Of a DNA stretch of 64,000 nucleotides, positions 1-10,479 are shown piece by piece (position 1 is the stretch's first letter; the number at the start of each line of letters is the position of its first letter). A model generated the notes under the pieces. That model ran no database searches. It was given only the letters and a program-made list of their open reading frames with translations, and was not told the DNA's origin. The position numbers and the translations under genes are program-made. Origin of the DNA: Euborellia annulipes (lineage: Eukaryota; Arthropoda; Insecta; Dermaptera; Anisolabididae); NCBI GenBank assembly GCA_023213315.1, contig JAKCPI010002496.1:98633-162632 (forward strand). Direction: 5' to 3'.

Positions 1-790
1 ACCAAATAGTTAACTATTTTGTTATAAATGGTCGGGAAAGTTGACCAATCGATGAAATCAGATCGACTTTTGAATATTTGTATTGAATAAATGGTCAATT
101 AGCAGGTCACGAAATTAATAATAAAAAATACCTCTTTCTCTCCTAATAAAATTAAATAATAATAACAACGTAATATTTATTTTTTTTTTTAATACTGGTA
201 ATTGGTATTCCGATATTTCATTAAAAAAATATAAATGGACAACATTTAATTGAGATATGATTTCCTCTCCCTCACACAGCCTCCATAATTTCAATCTTTT
301 TAAATGATAAAATGAAAACACACACAAAAAAAAAAACGATTATTAGCCATAAGTTAAGATTAAATGAGTTAATTTGCAATTGCAACGCAAACAACAAATT
401 CCAATATAATAAAAATAAATAAATAAATAAACGTGTTCATTTTTTCAATTAAATTGCGACGACGACTGTTGTTTTTTAATTAAACTTTTTTTTTTTTAAT
501 GGATATTGTATAATGTAATAAAAAAAAATTGGTGTGAATAAGCATATCACATGTCTATTATTTTTATAATAAAGTTTTATAATATTTTCTCCATTTTACT
601 CACCATATTAGTGTAGAAAAAAGTAGACATTGAAGACAGGGACTCGAGGAAACGAAACAAATGCGATCTGAAAAGAAAAGAAAAAGAATTATAGTCTTGT
701 TTCGAAAAGTAATATCTAATGAATTCTATGATACAAAATTTTATATTAGTTAATAGTAATATGAGGGGTTCAGATCAAAATTGAACCAAG
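1..790. other. AT-rich non-coding stretch
   Basis: I see only AT-rich sequence with short A- and T-runs. No gene, tRNA, long inverted repeat or splice-bounded exon is visible. The small open frames are what AT-rich DNA gives by chance. Confidence 0.6.
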
Positions 791-793
791 TAA

Positions 794-1041
794 GGCCGAA
801 CGCACACCGAACGAGCAAAAACGTTTTCGATCAAAATGTTTTGTCGACGAGCAAAACGTTTTGCTCGATGCCAATGCACACCGAACGAGGAAAAACATTT
901 TCGGACAAAACATTTTGTTCATGTCCGATTGTGTTTTGTCTATTCGGTATGCGTTGACCCATAGAAAAGCATTGAAAAAACAGTTCTAGGCAAAAACGTT
1001 TTGGTTGAAAACGTTTTTGCTCGTTCGGTGTTCGTTCAGCC
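794..1041. mobile_element. MITE, PIF/Harbinger-like
   Basis: The two ends are inverted copies of about 36 bp, beginning GGCCGAACGCACACCGAACG on the left and nearly the same on the right strand. TAA (791-793 and 1042-1044) flanks the element. Three-base TWA/TAA duplications and GGSC-type ends are known for PIF/Harbinger elements, so that assignment is inferred. The interior has subterminal repeats around CAAAACGTTTT but no transposase frame. Confidence 0.65.
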
Positions 1042-1431
1042 TAACTACAGTATTTTGAGAAAAAAATGAATCAAAGTTAAGGTAAAACGCCCACCCCGCA
1101 GAAAGAGACTTTTACAAGAGAAGAAAAAAAATCATTGTGTGGTTTTATGAACCCACGATGCAAGTGAAACTTTTTTCGGATCGTAGGCGTTTAAGTGAAA
1201 ATTTTCAGAAAATTATTCACTTAAGGGTATTAAAATCGTGTTTTTAATTTTAACTTAATAAATGGAAAATGGGAATGTTAAAAACTGAGAACAATATTTA
1301 TTTAGTAATTGAAGATTTGAATCATTTTAAATTATTTTAAAAATTATATTTTATTAATTTAAAAATTGAATAATTAAATCTTTCAATTATTTTTTTATAA
1401 TTCGTCATATATATTAAATTTCAACATTCCT

Positions 1432-1693
1432 TTAATAGGAGAATTAAATTCAGAAGATTTTCTGTTTCAATAATATATTAATTTGATATTAACACTTTAT
1501 ACGTATTTCTACACCATATGTATCATCTTCTGAAGCGAATTACATACTGAGGATGACACATATGGTGTCGAAATACGTATAAAGTGTTAATATCAAATTA
1601 ATATATTATTGAAACAGAAAACCTTGTGAATTCAATTCTCCTATTAAAGCATAATGTTTCAACTAGAGCAAACGGTTACCAGTTTAAAATTAA
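1432..1693. mobile_element. Palindromic hammerhead-like insertion HP-1
   Basis: This 262-bp insertion lies inside repeat R1 and is flanked by the 12-bp direct duplication TTCAACATTCCT (1420-1431 and 1694-1705). The R1 copy near 30.98 kb has this target only once, so insertion with duplication is directly visible. The inside is a long inverted repeat whose arms face each other around 1530. The right arm holds a hammerhead-like module. There is no reading frame, so the element was moved by proteins encoded elsewhere. A Penelope-like or retrozyme origin is inferred from the hammerhead motif and the long target duplication. Confidence 0.75.
1547..1581 (+). ncRNA. Hammerhead-like ribozyme module in HP-1
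   Basis: The order is CTGAGGA, one spare base, a hairpin with stem GACAC/GTGTC, then GAAATACGTATA. Stem III would be the self-complementary ATACGTAT, which can only pair with a second strand. A convincing stem I is not visible beside the core. The opposite palindrome arm carries a decayed copy. Activity is uncertain. Confidence 0.4.
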
Positions 1694-1832
1694 TTCAACA
1701 TTCCTATTTTTGTCGTCAGGGCTTGTGACGTTATGGATTGTAGCGTCACGGCCCCTGACGTCATGGCTTGTATCGCGAAATGCTGATAGAAGAGCGAAAA
1801 AATTTGAGGCCATCAAATTAAAGTTTCACTTT

Positions 1833-2835
1833 TAAGAATAATAATAAAAATGATTAAATAAATTGACAAAATTTAGAGACTGCTGATACTTTATTAGAAA
1901 AATTCTCAATTCAATAAAAAATACATATTTTGGATTTAATCCTTTTGACTTCTGACCTAATTTTTTTCATCTTTTATGTTCTTTACTATTATCAAGATTC
2001 TTATAGTAAATTTAATCACTCTCTCTCTCTGCCTTGCAATGAATGAGTTCGTCTTTATTAGATTCTTAGTTGAGATTAGACGCTAGAGGGCGATTCAAAA
2101 TTTCATCCACTTAAGGGATGGGGAGGAGGGAGGGGGGAGGTTTAATTAGATAATATACACACGAAATTAATTGCAATTCCAGTAGTTGACCTTAATAAGC
2201 TCAACTATCTCTCAATTCGTTAATTTAAAGATATCGGTGCTCTATTGGATCTTTTGTTGGCTTGTCCCAATTTATTTTGGAGCCCAGCGGGTGGGGGCTA
2301 TTTATTGGCATCCCGGCGAGTTGTTTTTCACCTCCTCTCTTGTTTGAATATTCAATTTCTAGCTAATCAACTAAAACTTCTTTACGCACGATAGAACAAG
2401 TTCGATTCATGCTGCATTCATTCGGAGCTCTATTCAATGCCATATGGTTGAGTTAGTGCCTGCCATCTAGTCTAGGAATTCTTGCGCTATCTGATGGAAT
2501 CAACCTGCTGATTTTTGTGCGCCATTCTACATAAAAGAGGTTCATAGGGCGGTAAATTTTAGAGTTTGTAAAATTTAAACAAGGATTAAAATTTTAAAAT
2601 CGAACCTAAATCCCGTTCTAGATGGGTTTGGGACCCTAAAACGCCCACATACTGAAAACAGATGTTCAGTTCATCTTGCGCAATGACGTCATTGAAGATA
2701 TCGATGCGACTAGACTCAACACATTTATACCTCGAAAACCAATTAATAAATTTAAAATTCAATAGAACAGATCTGACCAATTTTCTAACCTTGTTTCTTT
2801 GCATGGAAGTTTCAATGAATACAACAAGTGTTTTT
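1833..2835. other. Non-coding stretch
   Basis: No gene or clear repeat is recognised. It contains a G-rich patch near 2115-2140 and a somewhat less AT-rich section at 2220-2540 without open frames of note. Confidence 0.5.
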
Positions 2836-3405
2836 ACTTTCTTTTACTTAGAAAGAAAAAGTATTGCATTCATATAAAAAAAAATTCGACGTTAAGATTT
2901 TGAGACGTTTTGAGACCCCATGTGTCCAAAAAAAGTAAGTTTTAAGTTGTGTACCATCCTAAGGGAGAAAAATATGCTTTGAAATAAAATCGGCCAAAGA
3001 GTACTAGTACTAATGTACTTGTTCAGTTTTTTTCCATTTTCTCAAAATTGCATTCTAGCGATTTTGATTAAAATTCATAAATCTATTATTTTTTAGATGC
3101 TCTTTAAAATGTATATTCTCATTTTGCCCTTGAAATCTTTCGAAACACATTTTGTTTTCAAAATTAATTGAAGCACCACTTTACTCTTGTGCTTCATAGG
3201 TAAGATAGGAGAAATGGTTGCCATGGTACAGAAATATAAATATTTTCTCCATGTTTCATAAATTTTACATCTTGAATTCGAGTATACTGCCGGAAATTAA
3301 ATACGTATATGTCGACACAAAAAATCTGGTGTGACAAGCACAGAACACAACTTTCGATTACCGAAGGTAAGAGAAAGTTGTGTGCTGTGCGCCAGTCACA
3401 CCAGA
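2836..3405 (+). mobile_element. HEL1 element, near full length
   Basis: It starts with a diverged ACTTTCTTTTACTT end and runs through the HEL1 landmarks in order: GAGTACTAGTAC, TTTTTAGATGCTCTTTAAAA, ACTTTACTCTTGTGCTTCAT, GAAATGGTTGCCATGG, GTCGACACAAAAAATCTGG. It finishes in the terminal hairpin whose arms are GGTGTGACAAGCACAG and its inverse, ending CACACCAGA. T-runs flank both ends. The (GTCT)n section of other copies is lost. Confidence 0.8.
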
Positions 3406-3649
3406 TTTTTAACTTAGAAAAACTACAAGTTTCATTAATATACCATTTGAAATAGACGAATAAACTAATTTATTCTGAACTACTAACTTCTAGAATTTTT
3501 GAAATCCCCCCTTTTACCAGCTTCACTGTTTTGTATGAAGTATGCGTGTAAAGAAACGTTTTGCAAATCTAAGCTGTGTTGCAAGTCTGTGACGAGTTTT
3601 GCCTCGCGAGGCCCCTTTAATGGTAAGTCGCCTACGCCTAGCTTCGCCA

Positions 3650-3710
3650 CTGCACAGCACATTACCTTCGGTAATAGAAAGTTGTGTTCTGTGCTTGTCA
3701 CACCAGATTT
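3650..3710 (-). mobile_element. HEL1 terminal hairpin fragment
   Basis: Only the end hairpin remains: GCACAGCAC, ACCTTCGGTAAT, GAAAGTTGTGTTCTGTGC and GTCACACCAGA. It ends at a T-run like complete copies. Confidence 0.65.
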
Positions 3711-4337
3711 CTTATTAATTTTAAATTTAATTGTGGCTAACAATATAAAGTAACTCCTTAAATTGTTTCTCTTGATCATCGGTAAGAGGTATGCAACGAC
3801 TGTTATTATGCGATTGTTGTCTTCAAACGACTTACCAAAGGGCTTATAAAACCAGCATTTTGCCGGTGGAGAGACTTTTTGGTTTATGTAAAAAGAGAAG
3901 AAAGAAAAATTTCTCGTGTATAAATCCCAGCTTATTCAAATTAATGTTCCAATCGATCCATTTTAAAAAGCCTCAGAGAGTATTTTTTTTTCTTTTTTTT
4001 TTCTTACGAAAGAATCTTCTAGGCTAGCTTAAAGGACAAATATCGAAACTTCAATTAGGTGGAGGGGAGGGGGGTGTTCGAACTTTGCCAATTAGACCAC
4101 CACCTCCTCCTCTCCTAACACAAATATCTCCTTCTTCTTCTTCTTCTTTACAAACAGTGACGACGACGATTCCAATCTAAAGTTTGGTGCAAAGCGAGAA
4201 CTAAGAATATTAATTATCTCTCTAATTATCGTTGATTTTCGCATGTCTGTCTGTTTGTCTAGTCTAATGAAATATTTAATATGAAAAAATAAAGGGCAAT
4301 TCCTCATTAAGTAGATAATAGATATTTAAATTATTTT
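3711..4337. other. Non-coding stretch
   Basis: No gene is recognised. It holds a T-run near 3985-4005 and a short CTT microsatellite at about 4130-4148. Confidence 0.5.
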
Positions 4338-4560
4338 TGGGGCTCACTGGTGTAGTGGGCTAGGGTGTCTGTCGGCTTCAAAAAGAGATCCGTGTTCAAT
4401 TACTGGGCGTGTAAGGGATTTTTTCATTAAATAAAAATATTTATTTAATGTAAACAAATCCTCAAGCAGGTACTAGATTGGAATATGGGATCTCACCACA
4501 ATAGCTGTTGTTGTGACATCCCGTCCTGTGGAAGGGACGTAAGGAATGTTCCCTCTCAGT
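4338..4560 (+). mobile_element. tRNA-derived SINE, family S2
   Basis: The head carries an A-box-like TGGTGTAGTGGGCTA and, about 45 bases on, a B-box-like GTGTTCAATTAC, the spacing of an RNA polymerase III promoter in a tRNA relic. The body (CCTCAAGCAG, GATTGGAATAT, GGATCTC, GACATCCCGTCCTG, GTTCCCTCTCA) is shared with the longer minus-strand copy at 27.3-27.9 kb. Confidence 0.65.
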
Positions 4561-4569
4561 TAGTAGGCC

Positions 4570-4880
4570 TATATATTTTTTATTTGTGAAATCTTATAAA
4601 TTATAACATTATAACATGACATAAATCAGAGATATTATAATTACCTTGCGGGCTGTCAATATAGGTATACAATCAATATTGACAGCCCGCAGGATAATTA
4701 TAATTATAAATATAATATCTCTGATTTATGCCATGTTATAATGTTATAATTTATAAAATTATACAAATAAAAAAATATATACTCTATGTTGTTATAGCTC
4801 TGAGGATGGTCTTGACCAAGACCGAAACGTCAGCCTAGCGGGCCAATAAATGAAATAATTTTATTTGCTATTCTTTTATT
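4570..4880. repeat. Palindrome with hammerhead-like module HP-2
   Basis: Arms at about 4570-4667 and 4676-4782 are inverted copies around AATATAGGTATACAATCAAT. The hammerhead-like module follows directly outside the right arm. The sequence GCGGGCTGTCAATATAGG is shared with the insertion at 51.4 kb, which marks one family. I could not find clean target duplications. Confidence 0.6.
4800..4831 (+). ncRNA. Hammerhead-like ribozyme module in HP-2
   Basis: CTGAGGA is followed by one spare T, stem GGTCTT/AAGACC with loop GACC, then GAAACGTC. Stem I has only three adjacent pairs (GCT/AGC). The core residues are intact, apart from the extra base before stem II seen in all copies here. Confidence 0.5.
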
Positions 4881-4909
4881 TACCAATTAACATTTGTTTT
4901 AATTATTTA

Positions 4910-5245
4910 TTAAAAATATAAATACTCTACAACGATTCGACTGTTTATTCTGCAGCCGTTTTCAAGTACTGTGCACTTGCTCCGGCTAAAGCCAACTAAC
5001 CTCTAAGGAAATTTGATATGCAATGACGTCAGCGCCATATAGAGTCATTCCCATGAAATTAAATGGCGCTGATAATTGTTTCTAACTTGAAAATGACTGT
5101 AGATAACGCTGACGTCACTCCATATCAAATGCATGTAGGTGTTCCTTAGAGGTTAGTTCACTTGGGTCGGAGAAAGTGCGCAATACATGAAAACGACTGC
5201 AAAACAAGCAGTCGAAACGTTGTACAGTATTTATATTTTAAATCT
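4910..5245. repeat. Long imperfect inverted repeat
   Basis: The left half (ATATAAATACTCTACAACG, CGACTG, CTAACCTCTAAGG, TTTGATATG, TGACGTCAGCG) reappears inverted in the right half. Near each outer end is a module with the hammerhead-like tail CAGTCGAAACGTTG but without the CTGANGA box. It looks like an older, decayed relative of the HP insertions. Confidence 0.6.
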
Positions 5246-5764
5246 ATAATTAAAAACTTCCATAATAATAATAATAATACAAACTACAAAAGCTTAATAA
5301 AAACAAAATTTTCCCTTGCTAAGAAACAATTACTTAATATTGTTATTCTTTTACGTCAAAAGTAAAGTGAAAGGATTCAAGAAGGAGAAGAAGCAAAGCA
5401 CAAACCACCAAAAGGGCTTTAATTGAGAGAGACCAAGTTTAATGAAGGGCCGTGCAATTAGCCAAGAGGTTGGAGTGCAAACAGAGACTGGCTGGATGAC
5501 CTGCTGTTACCAACCAACCAACCTCAGCAAGGAACCCTTTCTTCCTTCCTTCCTTGATCGCTCTATTCCCATCCCGGGTGGAAAACTTTGCAAACTATTC
5601 CCTCCCCCCCCCCTCCCCCTCACCATACATTCCACTGATTGTTATTTCTTGATATCCTCTTCTATTACAGCTGTTGGGAATTCTCAATTAGAAATAATGT
5701 GATTGGAAATTTGGAAGTTATGAAAAGATGCACCTATAATTACTGTTTTGTTTGTTAGAATGGT
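5246..5764. other. Non-coding stretch
   Basis: The part from 5380 to 5700 is less AT-rich, with (CTTC)n-like and poly-C patches and an 86-codon plus frame (5442-5702). That frame lacks a recognisable domain or clear splice context, so I do not call a gene. Confidence 0.45.
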
Positions 5765-5776
5765 TTAGTTAATGTT

Positions 5777-5818
5777 TTTTTTTTTTTTATTTCCCCTTTC
5801 AGCAGTTAGCCATTAAGG
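5777..5818 (-). mobile_element. SINE tail fragment with target duplication
   Basis: This is a 42-bp insertion beginning with poly-T on the plus strand (poly-A tail on the minus strand). It is flanked by 12-bp duplications TTAGTTAATGTT at 5765-5776 and 5819-5830. The short non-T part reads AATGGCTAACTGCTGAAAGG on the minus strand, a motif shared with SINE tails at 18.7 kb. Confidence 0.65.
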
Positions 5819-5919
5819 TTAGTTAATGTTATTTCTTCACGTTAGTTTTCCTCTCAGTCTAGTAATTGCTGCAGGTCGAAGGAAAATATGATAAATAAAA
5901 ATTAATTAATTAATTAATT

Positions 5920-5995
5920 CAAAAGTAGGTACCGCCGGGAATCCAACAGATATGTAGAAAAAAGCCTTTAGACCACACCACCGCACTTGGCTACT
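5920..5995 (-). mobile_element. tRNA-like SINE head
   Basis: On the minus strand, TGGTGTGGTCTAAAGGC resembles an A box and GTTGGATTCCCGG a B box, followed by CGGTACCTAC. The same 3' motif occurs in the palindromes at 32.5 and 34.0 kb. No functional tRNA cloverleaf is complete. Confidence 0.5.
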
Positions 5996-6124
5996 TGAGT
6001 TAATAAATTATGCAATACTAATAGGCCTATATTTTAGTATTTCTTTGTATACATTTTTATTATTATTTTTTTTTTGTAAGATCTTTTTCGGTATTTAAGG
6101 CCATAAATATTTGTTTCAAATGAT

Positions 6125-6205
6125 TGGTAGTCATTCAATGGAAATACATTTTTCTCGCTCAAGACAGGAAGCGAACCCGGGAAGCTAATGTCTTCTCTTT
6201 GAGCA
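6125..6205 (-). mobile_element. Possible tRNA-like SINE fragment
   Basis: The minus strand has the B-box-like GGGTTCGCTTCC between CTTCCC and GGAAGC-like flanks and an inverted GCTCAAGA/TCTTTGAGC pair. The A box is weak. Confidence 0.35.
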
Positions 6206-6553
6206 AGGGTTTTTATATTATATAGAGGTAAGAGAAAGTAAAAAACATGAAAATTCTTCCTCTTATGTACCATGGTGAGCAAACAAAAATAAGTAATTAC
6301 ATTTTAGAATTATATATATTTACAAGAGACTTACAAATAATTATTCAGCCATATTTATTAACCGTATATTAGAGAAATTAAATAAAATACATTTTCATTA
6401 GACTGCCTGGGATCTGATTATTTTTTTCTCTTTCTTGATATAAGTACACAAAATTACAAATTTTCTAATTACAACTCGCCCCCACCCTTCTATTCTAATG
6501 AGCCTATTAGAATTTTTCTTGAGCCTCTTCTAAATGGTCTCCACTTCCTTCTC

Positions 6554-6589
<36 letters not shown>

Positions 6590-6948
6590 TTCACACTATT
6601 AGACAATTTGCACAAGAGCCACTTGAGAGAGCAAGAGCGAGTGAACTCAAAGAAAAGAACTTCAATTAAAATGGTATTATTAATCAGATGTCAAGCGCAG
6701 GCGCCGCCGTTCCGTTTTGAAGGCGTAAGCACAATGAGGGCGTTAAATTTCCAAGACAAATGAATAAACTTTTAAATGAGAGAGGGAGAGTGAAAGTATC
6801 GAATCAAATCTTGTGTGTTATTGTTCAGCTGATCTAAGATTAAAAAAAAACTTATTTTAATATGAAACAAGAGAGCGCGGCTGATTGAAAAGGGTTTCTA
6901 TCCTTTCTTTCTTGTACATTATAATCTAACCTTAAAAGATAAATGATT
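6206..6948. other. Non-coding stretch with long T-run
   Basis: A run of about 32 T lies at 6557-6588. The following 100 bases are moderately GC-rich. No gene is recognised. Confidence 0.5.
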
Positions 6949-7558
6949 AAGGGGGTTCAGGAGCGACGTACTTAAAAAAAACTAGACTATTATAAGGAAT
7001 TTTTCAATGCGGTTTTTTTTAATGAATTAAATTCATAAGAGATTATTGAGACATCGAGCTATAATTTTTTTAATGACTTATTAAAAAATTATCGTAATTA
7101 ATTTTTTTGTTATCAAGCAAATACAAAAAAACAATCTGTCCCAATAATCTTTAATTTTTTTTTAAATTTAAAAATGAATTTATTGATATTATTAATCACA
7201 TATTAATTAAGAAATTTTTAAAATAAGCTTAGATGATTTATTTAAAAACAAACTGTCAAATTAGTTCAGCATTCTTGCAATAGATGGCAGGCTAGTCTAA
7301 CAGCCGATATAGTATTATCCTATGTTTATATATTTTTATGCTTTTATAAAAGATACATAATATATAATAACATTTATAAAGTATTTATTGTTAAAAGATC
7401 AACGAAAATCAACCAAATGCATTAAATATTATTAGCTACCATTCTGACATCTCTTGGCAAATTTTTGAATTACTTGATTTTTGGGCATACTTTTTATGAC
7501 ACACTACGCCATCTTATCGGGAAAAACATGCGTAACACCTTCGCTTCCGGTCCCCCTT
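6949..7558 (-). mobile_element. R2 element, copy A
   Basis: This 610-bp non-coding element has imperfect inverted ends: AAGGGGGTTCAGGAGCGACG on the left and AAGGGGGACCGGAAGCGAAG on the opposite strand at the right. The whole body matches copy C (19812-20420) inverted, and the left part matches copy B (16326-18672). A DNA-transposon MITE is inferred. The interior includes a weak palindrome around CCCAATAATCT. Confidence 0.65.
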
Positions 7559-7559
7559 T

Positions 7560-7720
7560 TTTCTTTTTTTTTAAACACTCACACTTTTTCCTCAATTTCA
7601 CTCACACTCACACACACATTCACACAGTCTTTTCGGCAACTCAGGCCATATAAGACTTTTACGATATCCGTTATTGATTAATTAGTCATATTGGGTCCAT
7701 TTGGTACCCAAATGGCTTAA
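7560..7720 (-). mobile_element. SINE family S1, 3' part
   Basis: On the minus strand it reads CCAAATGG, then TATGGCCTGAGTTGCCGAAA, then a GTGT/GAGT-rich tail and an A-rich end. The tRNA head is missing. It lies between an R2 element and a HEL1 fragment. Confidence 0.65.
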
Positions 7721-7722
7721 AT

Positions 7723-7815
7723 TGTATATCCATCAAAATCTCGACATCGAATTTTTGACATGAAACCAATACTTTCTCTCTATATATTAACATATACATA
7801 AAGGTAAGAGAAAGT
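7723..7815 (-). mobile_element. HEL1 5' end fragment
   Basis: It contains ATATCCATCAAAATCTCGAC, AATTTTTGACATGAAACCAA and the palindromic start, ending GGTAAGAGAAAGT against A bases. Confidence 0.75.
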
Positions 7816-8416
7816 AAAATGATTATAAGTTTTATATAGGCCTATAAAAAAAAACTTTCCCAAAACAAACTCAACTAGAGCATTTACAAAGGAAATTATT
7901 GTTAAACATAAACAAACTCATCCTTTTACATTTACTAAGGCAAAATTGTATCAAAGAGAAAGAAAGTAGAAATAGGCAAAAGTGTGTATAATTTCAATAA
8001 ACTAAAGTTTTCATTTGATTTAATTCACATACACAAACACATAGGCACCTTGATGAATGATGCAAAGGGCTTTTTGATCAACTAAGCAAAAGGAATTTTC
8101 ATTTCATATCTCATTATATTAATATAGAGAGGAAATTCTCAAACACTTGTTCATCCAGTAAAAGTTAATAAATTTTTTTTTATTTAATGAATTAAATTAA
8201 ATTCATTGGACTGTATTCCAACATACAAACACCGAATTTTATAATATTTATGAGAAGATGTGGGAAGATGAAGATATTTACTAATCTGAAATTTTTTCGC
8301 ATATTGTTGACATTTCGAGGAGTAAATGTCATCTATCTATTGTTAAAAATTTATTGTTTTGCCTCCTCAATTTTTGAAAAAGAGAATGAATATACTCCAT
8401 TGATGGAGCAGGCAAG
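7816..8416. other. Non-coding stretch
   Basis: AT-rich sequence without recognised features, ending at the hAT-like insertion. Confidence 0.5.
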
Positions 8417-8689
8417 CAGTGGAGTCATTTCAACTTTTTCTTGGGAGGGGGGTGCAAATTTTTTCTTGGGGTGGGGGCAAACATTTTTTTATCTTAAAAT
8501 TTACTTACAAATGGGTACTCAAATTTGGCCAAAACATATTTAATTTAATTAATTGTTTAATTTTGTACAGTTTGTATACTCATAGATGTATTTTGGAGTA
8601 TTTTATTTAGAATAATATAAAATTTTATAAAAATCAGAGCCCTTGGGGGGAGGCAAATGCCTCCCCCTGCCCCCCAAATGACGCCACTG
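8417..8689. mobile_element. hAT-like MITE
   Basis: The ends are CAGTGGAGTCATTT and, inverted on the right, CAGTGGCGTCATTTGGGGGG. The perfect 8-bp duplication CAGGCAAG lies at 8409-8416 and 8690-8697. Eight-base duplications with CAGTGGCG-type ends are typical of the hAT superfamily. The 273-bp interior has no transposase. Confidence 0.75.
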
Positions 8690-8773
8690 CAGGCAAGATA
8701 TTCTGTAGTAAAATTTAATATTTTAAAACTAGAGGCAAAGATAAATAAATATTTTAACAACCATGCCCTGATG

Positions 8774-8962
8774 CCCTCGGGCCTTGGTGTAATGGCTACT
8801 AGTGTGCTGGACTTATGTCGCGAATTCGCATCCCGTCTCATGCGACAAAAATTTATTTCAATTTAATTTAATACCAATCCAATTGAAATAAATAGAGATG
8901 GGGTCTAAATGGCCTCCGTTGCCGAAATAGACCTTAAATAAATTAAAAAAAAAAAAGAAAAA
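8774..8962 (+). mobile_element. tRNA-derived SINE S1 with perfect duplications
   Basis: It is flanked by the perfect 12-bp duplication CATGCCCTGATG (8762-8773 and 8963-8974). The head reads CCCTCGGGCCTTGGTGTAAT, with A box TGGTGTAATGGCTA, and a diverged B box follows. The tail carries AAATGGCCTCCGTTGCCGAA and ends in poly-A. The intact duplications suggest a fairly recent LINE-driven insertion. Confidence 0.85.
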
Positions 8963-9381
8963 CATGCCCTGATGAGTGTGATGAAATCTGAATAAATAAT
9001 TTGCACTCACTGAATAAATAATTTTGAGTCGGAAAAATTTAATTTTCTCTTCATTTACTTTATAATATTAACAAAATTATTTTCGTGACAATATAAATAC
9101 CGGCATCAGAAGACAACATCAGCTCAGTTAAAATAGAATTTATTTTGGGAAATTTATCTTTACATTTATTGAGCACAATGGATAGACGTCTTCAATTCAA
9201 TCAATTTATGGTGATATAAAAAACCATCAATAGAAATATTTTCATCCATGTAATAGGAAAAAAAAGTATCGTTACTTGTACAAATATCGACCATCTGTTA
9301 TAAATAAAAAAAAAAAAACAAAGTGTTGAATCTCATTTGGATCTTCTATTAGAAAAGAAAAGAGGAGCAAAAAGTAAAAAA

Positions 9382-10410
9382 TCTGGTGTGACTGGCGCAC
9401 AGCACACAAATTTCTCTTACCTTCGGTAATCGAAAGTTGTGTACTGTGCTTGTCACACCAGATTTTTTGTGTCGACATATATTTAGTTCCCGACAGTACG
9501 GAACATATGAATTCAGATGTAAAATTTATAAGTATGGGAAAATATTTATATTTTGTTACCAAGGCAACCATTTCTCCTATCTTTCCTATGAAATACAAGA
9601 GTAAAGTGGTCTTCAGAAGATTTCAATTGCAAAATGAGAATATACATTTTAAAGAGCATCTAAAAAATAATTGATTTTTGAATTTAAAAAAAAATCGTTG
9701 GAGCAAATTTTGAGAAAATCGAAAAAAACTGAAAAAGTACATCAGTAAAGTACTAGTACTCTTTGGCCGATTTTGATTAAAAGCTTATTTTTCCGGTCCC
9801 GGGGGTGCCTAACTTAAATATAAAATTTCAACCTCTTAGCTCAATTCCTTCATGCTTTAAATTGAACCCAGACAGACAGACCATGTCGCGAAAACCACTT
9901 TTTACTTTCTCTTAACTCTTATATATGTTAATATATAGAGAAAGTATTGGATTCATGTCAAAAATTCGATGTCGAGATTTTGATGGATCTTCACGTTTTG
10001 AGGTCCCCTGAGTCCAAAAAAGTGGTTTCCGCGACATGGTCTGTCTGTGTGTGTGTGTGTGGGTGTGTGTTCAATTTTTCGCATGAAGGAATTGAGCTAG
10101 GAGGTTGAAATTTTATATTTAAGTTAGGCACCCCCGAAGGAGCGGCAAACTAAGCTTTTGACAAAATCGGCCAAAGAGTACTAGTACTTTACTGATGCAC
10201 TTTTTCAGTTTTTTTCGATTTTCTCAAAATTTCCTCCAACGATTTTTTTATTAAGAGAAAGTTGTGTGCTGTGCGCCAGTCACACCAGATTTTTTGGATT
10301 CAGGGGACCTCAAAACGTGTATATCCATCAAAATCTCGACATCGAATTTTTGACATGAATCCAATACTTTCTCTCTCTATATATTAACATATATAGAGGT
10401 AAGAGAAAGT
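9382..10410 (-). mobile_element. HEL1 element, host of a nested HEL1
   Basis: The terminal hairpin (TCTGGTGTGACTGGCGCACA and its inverse) is at the left and the ACTTTCTCTTACC start, read on the minus strand, is at the right. The copy is split inside GAAAACCACTTTTTTGGATT by a second HEL1 (9904-10289). Once that is removed, the element is continuous and full length. Other landmarks are the ACTAGTACT box and GTTACCAAGGCAACC, a mutated X-box-like palindrome. Confidence 0.85.
9904..10289 (+). mobile_element. HEL1 element nested in HEL1, internally deleted
   Basis: It begins ACTTTCTCTTAACTC and ends GCCAGTCACACCAGA, flanked by five and six T. It carries the GGTCTGTCTGTGTGTG microsatellite and the GAGTACTAGTAC box. 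About 270 bp between the CAACGATTTTT segment and GAGAAAGTTGTGTGCTG are missing. Because the host is the same family, this copy defines both HEL1 ends exactly. Confidence 0.85.
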
Positions 10411-10479
10411 AAAAAAAAAATATGCGAAAATCTTTGCAGAATCGTGATTAAAATATTTGAATAATTTTTAAAGTCTATA

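Larger units (their letters stand above)
1125..1832 (+). repeat. Dispersed repeat R1, copy 1 (interrupted)
   Basis: Outside the inserted 262-bp palindrome, this copy matches 30671-31120 along its whole length. The shared landmarks include ATCATTGTG, a GTGACGTCATGG-type segment and GCTGATAGAAGAGCGAAAAA. The core is bounded by the 12-bp inverted repeat AAGTGAAACTTT, so a MITE is plausible. There is no coding capacity. The uninterrupted second copy shows exactly where the palindrome entered. Confidence 0.7.

Noticed and set aside
5442..5702. 86-codon plus frame in a GC-richer patch
   Set aside because: Low-complexity CTTC and poly-C sections, no domain, no convincing splice sites.
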